A stretch of DNA of 31,405 bases, taken from assembly GCA_039111635.1 (NCBI GenBank), contig JBCAQO010000095.1, positions 1 through 31,405 on the forward strand, in the 5' to 3' direction. The notes beneath the pieces were generated by a model, which did no database searches, was not told where the DNA came from, and saw only the letters and a program-made list of their open reading frames with translations. The position numbers and the translations under genes were made by a program. Source of the DNA: Heterobasidion occidentale. Taxonomy: Eukaryota > Basidiomycota > Agaricomycetes > Russulales > Bondarzewiaceae. Shown here piece after piece: positions 1 to 9,591 of this stretch (positions are counted from its first letter, which is position 1; each line of letters starts with the position of its first letter).

Positions 1-990
1 CACAGCGAAAAAAAAAAGAGCGGAGCAGTCCAAGAGCTGCCCCGCAACCGCGACGGACACGCGCACGAGCAGGCAGGCACCGCGCAGCGTCCGAGACGGA
101 TCCACGCTCCACAGCACGATCGCGATCGCGAACGCCCAGCCAAGGCCACACTCACCCTATGGAGTCCCCATGGAAGCCTACGATCTCCTATGATGGAGAG
201 AGAAGAGAGCCTCCCGTCGCGAGGAAGAAACAGAGCCAGATAAATACCGCCGCGGCGTGCTGTACTCTACGATAATAATAAATAACACAGTAGCCAGCCA
301 GAATTTAAGGAAGCAGAAATAAGCATGGCAGGCCACAGCGCCCCGGGCGGCGAGCATGAGCACGAGCACGCAGAAGGTATGAGTAAGTAAGTAATGGGAG
401 GGCGTGTTCGTGTAGTCGAGCGACGGAAGTGTGTGGGAGACAGGCGTACAGGGTTCTACGAATTGAAGAAGGGCCGCGGGGGCGCGAAGCATGCAAGTCC
501 GGGGGCGTTCGCAGAGACAAGGAGACGAGACGGGTGGGTAAATAAGGAGACACAATCTGATCACAGAGCCCAATAGGTTACCGTACCGGGTGAGCGGGTA
601 ACGAGGAATAGCAAAGACAGAGATAAAAAAGACAGAGGCAAAGACAGAGAACGAAACGAGGAACCCGACACGAGGACGAAGACGAAGACGCGGAGCCGCC
701 AAGCGCACGAAACGATGAGAAGAAGAAGAAAAGGAAAGGAAAGGAACAGACAGAAAGGAACGGGGGTGCGATGACGGCTCGCGGTCGTAAAGACAGAATG
801 TTCTGTAGGCGTGCAAATACATAAATATAGAGAAAATAACGACCCAGAAAAAAGATCCGCGGACAGAAGGAGAGAGCGGAATGGAAGCTGCGTCCCGGCG
901 GACCTCTCGACGTCGAAACTCACACCCGGAGCGCCCGCCCCAAACCCGACGACGCACGCCGCACGCCAACGGGGGTCCCACACGCGATCC
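1..990. other. Left-edge non-coding stretch, purine-rich
   Basis: No gene is supported here. The stretch lies downstream of the minus-strand DUF7729 gene and probably holds its 3' UTR. From about 597 to 765 the + strand is strongly purine-biased (GAA, GGAAA and GACAGAGA runs), and this creates long but meaningless pyrimidine-coded ORFs on the other strand. Near the edge, about 170 to 1 on the minus strand, one frame is open with fungal-like codons and encodes a hydrophobic segment (WAFAIAIVLW). It could be an exon of a gene continuing to the left, but no start or convincing splice sites frame it. Confidence 0.5.
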
Positions 991-2719
991 TCACCAACCC
1001 CCAACCCCAACCCCGAGCCCGAGCCCAACCGCCACGACCGCCCCAACCCCAACCCCAACCCCAGCCGCCCCCGCACGCGTCCGCGGGCCCGCGCCCGACA
1101 CGCCCGACGCGAGCTGCACGTACCCCGCCCCGCACGCCTGCGCCGCCACCTCCGCCGCGACGTCGTACGTCGCCTGCAGGCCGGGCACGCCCGCGCGCGC
1201 GTCCGCGAACAGCGCCATCACCTGCTTCGTGCACACCGAGCACGACGGCGCCGTCCCCGCGGGCAGCGCCGAGCCCCACGGCAGCCCGTAGAAGTACAGG
1301 TCCGCGGGGCTCGCGGCCGCGGCGGCCTCGATGTAGCAGTACGCCCCCGTGCTGTTGTTCGCGAGGCACGCGACGTCGCGGTACAGCGCGTACGTCTGCA
1401 GGCCTGCGGAGTTGCGCCGGCGGCGTCGGTTTCGAGCGGTCGTGGCGGTGTCGCCGGGTTTCCGTTGGGAAGGTTATTTTGAGAGCGACGGGGTGGGGTG
1501 GGGTTCGGTCGATGATGGATGATTTGTAGATGTGTTTCGGGGGTGGGGTGTTGTGATGGCACGACGTGGGACGAACAGGTGGTCAGTCACGTACGAAGCG
1601 GTGGACGGCGGTGTAAAGCAGTGGCAGGGAGAGAGGGTCTGGACGCACCGGTCATGATATCCAGTACAAGCTTGTTCTGGCTGTTTATTTCGGCCTGACA
1701 CTGATCTGAAAGCCCGGACGCGTACATGGCCATGGTGGCCACGCACTGGTCCGCGTCGACGACCGTGTTGCACGTCCCCCAGACGTCGATGTTCAGAGCT
1801 GTGATGTTGTTCTGGGCCTGCTTCAAAACAGATGAATGAGCAGTTCGTCGTCATGATCGTCGCATCGCCAGAAAGCTTTGCCGCGCGGCACAAGGAACAT
1901 GTCGAAAATACATACCTTGATGAACGCGCTCGAGGTCTCCATCAGCAGCGAGAACGGGCGGCACTGCCGGAACGGCAGGCTGCCGGTCATGTTGGCGACG
2001 AACTGCAGGCACCCGACAGTCGAGTAATTTTGATTGCTCGTCGAATCGAACGGCTGAGGAAACGGCGTCGGGAGCACCGGGGCCGTCGTCGGGATCGTCG
2101 GGATCCCAGAAGCTGCGACAGGCGTCCCCGAAGACGACGACGAGGCCGCCGCAGAAGAGGCGGTCCCGGATGCGGACGTGGACGAGGCCGAGGAGATGGA
2201 CAGGCCGGAGGGGAACGTGATGGTGCCGGCGGCGGTCGAGACGGCCTCGGCGGCGGCCGCGTCCTGCCGGCGAGCATGGGCGGGGTGCGTGCCCCAGCCC
2301 GCGAGGTCGGACCACGCGAGGTGCGCGTCTGGGGACGCGGAGGAGAGCAGGTCGAGCACGCGCGGATGGGCGATGTAGTGCGTCGTGATCGTGATGAGGA
2401 TGAGGACGAGGGGCACGAGGAGTATGGAGAGGCGCGTGCGCCGCGCGATGCGCTGCTTGCGCTCGCGCGCGGTTTCGGCGTCCGTGCTGCGTGTGCGCGT
2501 CGCGCGCGGGCGTAGCTTGGACGGGGAGGGCGAAGGCGAGGGCGAGGGCGAGCGGGACGGGGATGGAGACGAGGATGTAGGCGAGGGCGCTGCGAGTCTC
2601 GATGGCGTGGTGGGTGTCGTTGCTCGAGACGAGGGCGTGGGCGAGGGCGTAGGCGTGGGCGAAGGCGTGTCTCGAGAGCTTTTGGGTGGCGCGAGGGGAG
2701 AGTCCGGTGGGGTGAACAT
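991..2719 (-). CDS. DUF7729 family fungal surface protein
   Basis: Three exons: 2719-1916, 1817-1649 and 1403-991; introns of 98 and 245 nt; 461 residues. The start is the ATG beginning MFTPPDSPLAPP, an opening I recall for this family. Residues 1-95 are a Ser/Pro-rich disordered tail, partly an SP dipeptide run. Residues 97-117 form a membrane segment (LSILLVPLVLILITITTHYI). A Ser/Ala-rich linker follows. The conserved domain runs from about residue 235 and contains many cysteines (VGCLQF, QCRPF, WGTCNTVV, DQCVATM, VACLANN, CSVCTK, QACGAGY) and Asn-linked glycosylation sites. The C-terminus is a small-residue hydrophobic tail of Gly and Val ending in GGW, as in a GPI-anchor signal. The family has no established function that I know. 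Cell-surface location is inferred. All exon phases agree, with no internal stop. Confidence 0.82.
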
Positions 2720-4849
2720 AGCGGTCTCTAGATGTGCAGCCTCTTTCCTACTCGAGAGGGGCTTGTTTTGATGGCAGATGGACAGTGCGGATGACTGCAC
2801 AGGCCTGATGCAAAAGGAGCGTGAGGGAACAAACGAATGTCAGATCGAACGGAAATATTGATGTTCGTGATGGCGGGGCGGACGCTGGCACTCTGTCTGC
2901 GGAGGCCACGATGGCGACGAGGGTGGGGAGCGCTGAGCGACTGGGATTTCGCGGTGGAATTCGCGGGAGGGACGCACCTATGAGGAGGACAGGACTCGAC
3001 CTGGTGGGAAGAGGAGGGCAGCTGGGGAGGCGGGGGTATTTCTGGAGGGTCTGGGGCCAGAGAAGAGGCGCACCGGACGCGAAGGGACACCACGACTTTC
3101 GAGTCGGGAGGGCCTGGACTCGGCAGCCCTGGCTGCAAGAATCAGCGAATCAGCAGTAGTCAGGTTCCGTTCCGTAACAGCGTCCCGTCCAATCGGCTGC
3201 CCCTCCAACGGCGCCCAACGACGACCCGAGTGCTGTGCTCGCCGCGCGAGGACGCGAGTGTGCCCCTGCGTCGAGCCTGCACGCCAGGAGAGACGAGCAG
3301 CGAGCTCGATCGTGGGCGCTGGGCGCGCTGGCACTGCGCTGGCTGGCGTGTCCCCTGCAGTGCCTGGACAGGAACGTCGCTCGGCTAATTTGGGAATGTC
3401 CCGCATCCGGCCCTGTTCTCAGCGCTCAGCGGCTCATCCCTGCCGAGCCACCCTCTCTCGCTCTCTCAATACACCCTCTCGTGCCCTCTTGCTGTGATCA
3501 ATCCTCAGAGCAGAACATCTCCATCTCCGAAACATCTGATGAATGGGTGCGCCTGCTGCGAAACAACCGATCGCGCATGCTGTGCACGCCTCAGACTGAT
3601 CTCCAGCGTCTTCAAATACGCAACCCAATGACGTCGACGCGACAGTCCTCGCATCAACATTGCAAAATGGCACTCCGGCACGGGCTGGCACTGGGCTGGC
3701 ACGCTGGCACTGCTTCTGTGGATCGTCAATTTGCAAAGCGTTGCCCAGAGCAGAAGAGAGCAGACCGCAAACCCAATCTCCGTGGGCGGCCACCATGAAC
3801 GGGAGATCACATTCGCTCTGTGCATCTGCAAACCACCGCCAGACCGCCAGCCGTCCCATTCGAACGTCGCGACGGTGTTCTCACCTGCTCCCACCCCAAA
3901 CATTTGATTGATCGACCGCACATGGATTCGCATCTTTCCAAATATTTCTGGGGTTTTCTTGCCAGAGCGAACGTCCCATCAACGAGCATGCGTGGATGCT
4001 TTGCGGAACGGCTCCAGCGCGTTGATCGGGCGTCGAGGGCCATCACGGCGCGTCGTTCGAGCAGGAGGAGCAGACCGGAGGAGAGTAGCAGGGAGAGCGG
4101 CGAAGAACTGCGCAGAGCGCATCCCCTACTACCGACCCCACGCTGGCCACGTGTGATGACGTCCGAGATCGTACTCTCCTCGAGCCCGATCAACGATGAC
4201 GAAAGCTACATGATAGCGGCCACGCCCTCGTGAACCGCGATGTATCAGGATGTATCAACACCAGAGACATCTGGCATTCTCAGTCACGCGGACATCTATC
4301 TAATTAATTACTATGTTAAGGGCTTCGGGTGGCACTTCAGTTGAGTGCTGAGAGGAGTGAAGACATCTACTAGTGGGCTCTGAAACCGAAACACTAGATG
4401 CTGAGCTTTCGGATCGCAGCCTTTACTCTTCCTAGACTAACATATGGACGAAACGCCACTTGGTAGACCGATGTCTCAGCAGTCTCTCCAAGGTCCTCCG
4501 TTTCAAACTTGTGGCTTACTGCCTTGCGTGTCGCCTACGCGAAGCTGCAAGAAACTCAGCCCCGGCTATCAGCTTGTGGCCAGGTCAGGCCAGCGTGTAT
4601 GGCAGGCTATCGGCAGCCCTGGGCCTTGATGCAGCTCGTGAATCAGTGATACTTATATTACTTGAAGCATCGCGAGACGAGGTACAAGCACGAGATTGGT
4701 CAGTCCGCACGCTGGTGGGTCTTGGGCCTTGGGCAGCGGCGCCCTCAACACCAACCTATTATCCGCACACACAAAAAATAGACATCAGCACAGAACTAAC
4801 CACAGCGTCGAAGCCGCCGCTGTGCGGCTAGAAACGCGGAAGAAATCAT
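2720..4849. other. Intergenic region without a recognised gene
   Basis: About 2.1 kb. The part next to 2720 must hold the promoter and 5' UTR of the DUF7729 gene. Open frames exist on both strands but none gives a recognisable domain or a consistent exon chain. Short GCTGGCAC-type repeats occur near 3328-3350 and 3671-3711. Around 4291-4320 the sequence turns AT-rich (TTAATTAATTA). The stretch from about 4440 to 4830 has an open + frame that I could not assign. No tRNA was recognised. Confidence 0.4.
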
Positions 4850-5251
4850 TCACAGCGGCTGCGAGCTCTGTATCCCGACCTTGTTCGCGATCACGCCCGT
4901 CATGGACGGCAGGATCGCAGAGCCCGTCTGCCTGGGGCCCGCCTCCCACCCGATCGAGCCCGTTGTAAGCCGAGCTTATAGTCCTCACTCGTTATGGCAT
5001 CAGCCTTACTCGGTTAGGCTTCCTTCCTTCCTTTCTTATCCTCGTACTATTTGCCTCCTCGTCGACTACTGACACTTACGCCCATATGCGACACCGTCTG
5101 AGTGTCTCGCGCTCGTGAGCGCCTTCACACGCGTGAGGAGCCACCGAGGGAGGATGCGCCCTGCGTCGCTCGTCACAAGGGGGTAGATCAGCCCCAGGAG
5201 GACGCCGACGAGCCAAGTGGCGAGCTCGAGGCCGTTTGGGACGCGGGACCA
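4850..5251 (-). pseudogene. Decayed C-terminal fragment of an MFS transporter
   Basis: Two colinear minus-strand pieces resemble the last part of fungal fucose-permease-like major facilitator proteins. Piece one (5251-5132) reads from a Trp-Ser-Arg-Val-Pro through LVGVLLGLIYPLV and AGRILPRWLLT. Piece two (4966-4850) reads TGSIGWEAGPRQTGSAILPS, then MTGVIANKVGI and SQPL, followed by TGA. In functional relatives these segments are adjacent (LGPxYPIVM, then RILPRWLLTG, then IGWIAGFGQAGSALLPFxTG). Here 165 nt separate them, with a possible donor (GTGTGA at 5130) but no clean acceptor. The reading stops before the final membrane helix, and nothing recognisable of the first ten helices lies upstream. 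I read this as a gene relic. A spliced, heavily truncated gene is less likely. Confidence 0.6.
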
Positions 5252-5645
5252 GGAATATTCAAGAAAAATGTGAGCGTGCGTGCTTGCGCGAATGGGATGG
5301 CGAGGTGGGAGGACACGGGTTTCTCCGAAGATCGAAGCAGACTGACGATCTGGTTCTGCGACGATCGATTGATCGATCCCGAACTTGCTCGTGTCTACCA
5401 CCTCTTGCTACTGCCGTTTGGTCAACGTTGGTCGGTCACGGAGACTTTCAAGCTAAAGGGTGGAACTCGCTATTAAATTGAGATATAAACTGACATCGCG
5501 TCGTTCCTCATCTATATTGACCATAAAGATCACCGTGCGTTTTTTGGATGCTACTTGTTGGTGTGGCGCTCTCAGAGCTGACTTTGCTCTCGCGGGACTT
5601 AGTGAAGTGAAACAGACTGTAGAACTTATTCCGCGTCAAGAATTG
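5252..5645. other. Spacer before the F-box gene
   Basis: No coding signal recognised on either strand. The stretch lies between the MFS relic and the first F-box exon, and must include the F-box promoter. No earlier MFS helices could be found here on the minus strand. Confidence 0.4.
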
Positions 5646-7408
5646 ATGGACCACCACGTCCCTCACAGGGGATTGGCAGGTGTGTGGTCTCTCTTCTTGC
5701 ATGGATCAATTGACGAGAACGACTCGACCGCACAGCGCCTTGGGTGCATTTTCCACGGGTTCGCGCAGACACCGACCGCCAGCTGCCCGACCTCCCCAAC
5801 GAGATGTGGTTGCAGATCTTCGGGTGGGCGACGTCCGTCCCAGGTATCCTGGACTCAGATTTCCACGATTCATTCGAAGCAGGATTGCCCGTGTATCAGC
5901 TTTATGGCTCATTCGCAGACGAGCAGCGCGAGATCCGCCGGTCTCTGGTCACGAAATTGAGCCTCGTCCGTGTTTGCAGACGATGGAACGCTCTCGCCAC
6001 GCCGCTCCTGTACCAAGCGGTCTTGGTCTCGAATGAGAACCTGGGCGCCCTGCACCGTGCTCTGAAGCAAGCGGCACAAGGTGCGGGCGGTTTCTCGCTG
6101 GGCTCCTTGGTGCGCCGTGTGGACATAGTCTCCGCCGATGAGCAAAATATGCCCGTGCTCGGCGAGGTATTTGGTTATCTCTCGCACATCCGCATCATCA
6201 TCGCCACCTCGCGGATACGCCGCGCCACAATGCCCGAGAGCATCTTCGAGAGCATCGGGCCGAACTGCAGTATGACGCTGCAAAAGCTGATCGCGGACGT
6301 GAAGCACCCGTCGTGGGGGGCCTTCCTCGGGCGGCTGCCGAACCTGCGCACGCTGCTGCGCGTGCAGCGGGGGTTCTGCCCTCAGGACCTGCCGCTGCTC
6401 CCGAACCTGCGCTTCACGGCCTTGGACAGCTGGCACTCCGAATGCTCCCCCGACTGCGGCAGAAACGCGGCGATCCCGTTTCCTAATCTCGAGCACGTCC
6501 TCCTTCGATGGTACGAGGAATCGCCGGAACGTCAGGGAGAGCGTCGGGCGTGCATCTCGGGATTCCTGTCCAGGCGGGCCCCGGCACTCACGACCGTGCA
6601 TCTGGAGACGCTGGTCAACGTCTCTGAGCCGGTGTTCCGGGCGCTTGCGGAGAACTGTCCGCACTTGACTCACATCGTCTTTTACTATCTTGCGCATGAG
6701 ACCTGGTCCGAGAGACCTGCCCCGTATCTCGAAGAGGACGGCTGGGGAGATGAATCCGTTATCGATGATGTCGAATTTGACTTTCCTCCAGATGGGGTTG
6801 ACGACGACAATGACAATGCCGATGAGGATGAGGATGACGACGACAACGACAGCGACAACGAGAACGACGCCGAGAACGACGACGAGAACGACGACGAAGA
6901 GAACGATGCGGAGAACGACGACGACGAGAACGACGAGAACGACGTCGACGTCGACGATGATGCTGACGATGGAATTGTGGATCAGCATGTGTATGAGCAT
7001 GTGCATATGCATGTGCATGAGCACGAGCACGAGCATGCGCATGTATACATGCACGAGCACGAGCATGACGATCCTGGTGACAATGGAGAGGTCGAATATG
7101 ACCCCAACATTCCCCCCATTGTCCCAAAGTACAGAAACGGATATTTTCCTCTCATCACGCATCTGGCGCTTTTCCCTCGAGACGGGCAGGCACTCAACCC
7201 TCATTCCTCTTCCGCCATGTTCGTCTGGTTGGCGGCGCAGATGCCTCCTTCTCTGCAGGTCGTGCGGTTCCTGAGTCGGAGGGTGGTGGAGGACTTTCGC
7301 TGGCGGTTTCCGCAGGCGTTGGCGCGCGGGCTGGAGATGCTCCCCGGTGTACGGGTGGAGGATCACGAAGGAAACGACATGCGAGCCTATACAGAACAGG
7401 CGATATGA
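5646..7408 (+). CDS. F-box protein with Asp/Asn-rich and His-rich tracts
   Basis: Two exons: 5646-5679 and 5769-7408; 89-nt intron; 557 residues. The large ORF has no ATG before the F-box, and an in-frame stop lies at 5711. A short first exon starting at ATG 5646 (MDHHVPHRGLA) joins in frame through donor GTGTGT and acceptor CGCAG. The F-box-like motif is LPDLPNEMWLQIFGWA at about residues 17-32, followed by a typical VCRRWNALATPLLY segment. A leucine-rich substrate-binding half follows, as in the large basidiomycete F-box family. Residues about 355-412 are almost only Asp, Asn and Glu. Residues about 416-446 alternate His with Glu, Val or Met. The fold resumes with LALFPRDGQ and a conserved tail. 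Likely role: substrate adaptor of an SCF ubiquitin ligase; the substrate is unknown. Confidence 0.75.
6798..7075 (+). repeat. In-frame low-complexity coding repeat (acidic, then His-rich)
   Basis: Imperfect GAC/AAC/GAG triplets (6798-6975) are followed by CAT/GAG/CAC triplets (about 6980-7072). The reading frame is kept throughout. The acidic tract is interrupted by few other residues. The His tract alternates in an H-x pattern that could bind divalent metal. Confidence 0.8.
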
Positions 7409-7839
7409 TAGAGCGTGGAGAGACAGCAGGTGCACATGTCACTTGAGGTCGACTCACGGAGGCACTATCAAACTCGTACGAGAAATCGTGATCATCTTCG
7501 CCGGTCGGTCTGCGTAGATGTATTCGCAGAACTACACTGCTAGAGCTTGTCTTTAAGATTTTACTTGGAAATTTTTATTACCTATATTCAAATCCGTCTT
7601 CAACTTCAGGGAGCCCGGCATACGCGGATAGAGGTTGAGTTGGCAGCATACCTATATACAGATAATGCACCCTACCCGACTAGGTACAGTAGTCCAACAT
7701 CGCGTCGTTCTGCCGCGAGCTTGAACGAGTCCGGAGAGCTCCAACGAATCGGAACCGAGCATTGTGCCACGTGCTCCCGCGGCTTGCGTTCTTTCCTCTG
7801 TCGGAGCCTCTCGGTCTACCTACTTGGCAGTCATCGACG
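7409..7839. other. Intergenic spacer between F-box and mL59 genes
   Basis: The stretch holds the F-box 3' UTR and the mL59 promoter. No additional exon or RNA gene was recognised. Confidence 0.4.
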
Positions 7840-8797
7840 ATGGCCATGCAGGCCATAAAACGTTTCCGTATCCGTGAAATCGCAGCTCTCCCCAGACTCG
7901 GCCCACAGATTGCTGCAGCAACCGCAGCAGCAGCCGCCGCCGCCGCCCGCCCCACTACCGCCAACACCAGCGCCAACACACCACCCTCCCCTCCGCCTCT
8001 CTCTGCGCTCTCCACACCGCTCCCGCGCCCCACCGTCCCCAAAACACCTCACGCCTCGCCCAAATCCACGTCGTCATCGTCGTCGTCGTCGTCGTCGACC
8101 AAGTCCGCATCGAAGCAGGACGCGAACGCGAGGCTGCAGCTCCTGAACCCCTTCGTCCCGCACAAGAACCCCGAGACGGGCCGCTGGGCCCCGCCCAAGT
8201 ACTCGCTGCGGCGCCAGGCGGACCTCGTCAAGGCCGCGCGCAAGGCGGGCATCGAAGGGCTGCTCCCGCCCGGGCCCAAGACGCGCCTGAGCCAGCCCGC
8301 GCCCGTGTCTGCGGCCGCGGTCGTTCCGGACGTGCAGGCCAAGGCGCAGGCGGCGGTCGCGAAGGAGGCGCCGTGGACGCGCCCCGTGCAGTGGGTGGGC
8401 GTCGTGCGCGAGAAGAAGGACGTCGGCTGGAAAGTGCGCATGTACGCGGGCAGGAAGCGCATGTTCAAGGGCCACAAGTGGGAGCGCGTGCGCCAGGACA
8501 GGCGGCGCAAGATGCGGACGCTCATGCGCGATATGGGCGCGCGCGTCAAGCGGTACAAGTCGGTGCGTGCGCTCTCCCGCCGTTTTCTTCTGCGCGCTTT
8601 CTGCTCTCTTCGTGCGGACGCCAAGCCACGTCTTCTGTCGCCGTTTCGTTTCTCGTTTCATCCTTTTTTCTTCCTTGGCTTTGCGCTGATGGTTGCTATC
8701 TTTCTCTGCGCTCTAGTACCGCGCTGTCAGGAGCCCGAAGCCGCTCTGGTACCTCTCGGGCACGCGGTCCAAGCGCGCCCAACGCCTACCATTCTGA
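7840..8797 (+). CDS. MRPL25: Mitochondrial large-subunit ribosomal protein mL59 (Mrpl25 type)
   Basis: Two exons: 7840-8562 and 8717-8797; 154-nt intron with donor GTGCGT and acceptor CTCTAG; 267 residues. The start is the first ATG of the frame (MAMQAIKRF), giving a basic, Ala-rich N-terminus suited to mitochondrial import. A poly-Ala run (about 26-36) and a poly-Ser run (about 78-86) lie in the poorly conserved leader. The mL59 domain begins near residue 98 with NPFVPHKNPETGRWAPPKYS, then GLLPPGPK, and the hallmark AGRKRMFKGHKWER near 207. The second exon supplies the short C-terminus (YRAVRSPKPLWYL). mL59 is a fungal-type component of the 54S mitoribosomal subunit. It is longer than the yeast protein because of the leader. 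Confidence 0.88.
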
Positions 8798-9591
8798 TCG
8801 CGCTCCCGACTCGCCCGTCGTCCGTGCCCTCGCCGCACCAGCACTCCGCAGTAGCAGTAGACAAGCCAACCGCATCACGGATATCATTTTTGTTCTCTGT
8901 CGCCCCAGGCAAATATCAGTGCTGTTTTTCCCGGAAGAGTGTCCAGGCGTCCTCACTCCCTTTTTCCACTTGGCTTGCGAACTCGACGTTGGATGAAAGT
9001 GCGAGCGTGGTGCTCTCGCTTGCCTTCAAAGCGTTTCCGTGGGCTCGAAAACTCCAGTGCATACTGAACTGCATTTTGACCGTCGGTGTGTGAAGACTCT
9101 GGGCCGCCTCACGGAAAAAAATTTGATCTCATGGAATTTCATTGGTAATTTCTATTCTTTTAGACTTGACTGCCTGCTTAGCCGGACCAGCGGCGTCCCG
9201 AAGTCTGCCAGAAACCGTAAGGAATAAATACTCTGACATTCGAGTTGCAAGCCAGAATGCATATGTGCTCCAAAAACCAAATGAATATATGTATGATGGT
9301 TCTAGCGATGTGTGTATGCGTGTAGCGAGCACGACCGTCCGTAAATAAAGCTTATAGGACCGCCGGCGCGCGCAGGTCAAAAATGATAACTATATATATA
9401 TGCTCGTAGCTCCGCAGGGCGACGCCGCGAGAGGTGCTGTTGTAAGATAACCGTCGCTCCGGCGCCAGCGCATCTAGTAGTCGTAAGTTTGGATTAGGTG
9501 GGGTGCGCCAGTCGGTTTGAACGCGGGCGCGCCGAGGTTGCGCAGGGAAGGGTGTTCCTCCCTCCCGCTGCTGGATGGAGGAAGATCGCGG
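8798..9591. other. Convergent intergenic region
   Basis: This is the space between the 3' ends of the mL59 gene (+) and the glycosyltransferase gene (-), and must hold both 3' UTRs. It contains an AT run (ACTATATATATATG near 9391). I see no exon-like segment. Confidence 0.4.

Noticed and set aside
1000..1066. Telomere-like CCCCAA repeats
   Set aside because: Only a few copies, inside the last coding exon of the DUF7729 gene, with sequence continuing on both sides. It is not a chromosome end.
178..1076. Two long minus-strand ORFs (267 and 171 aa) rich in Phe, Ser, Leu
   Set aside because: They arise from the purine-rich + strand and from the G-rich end of the DUF7729 exon. Composition is low-complexity, with no domain.
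5909..7435. Minus-strand 508-aa ORF opposite the F-box gene
   Set aside because: It is the antisense shadow of the F-box exon, kept open by GAC/GAG/AAC codons whose complements are Val/Leu codons. The + frame has the F-box motif and sensible codon use.
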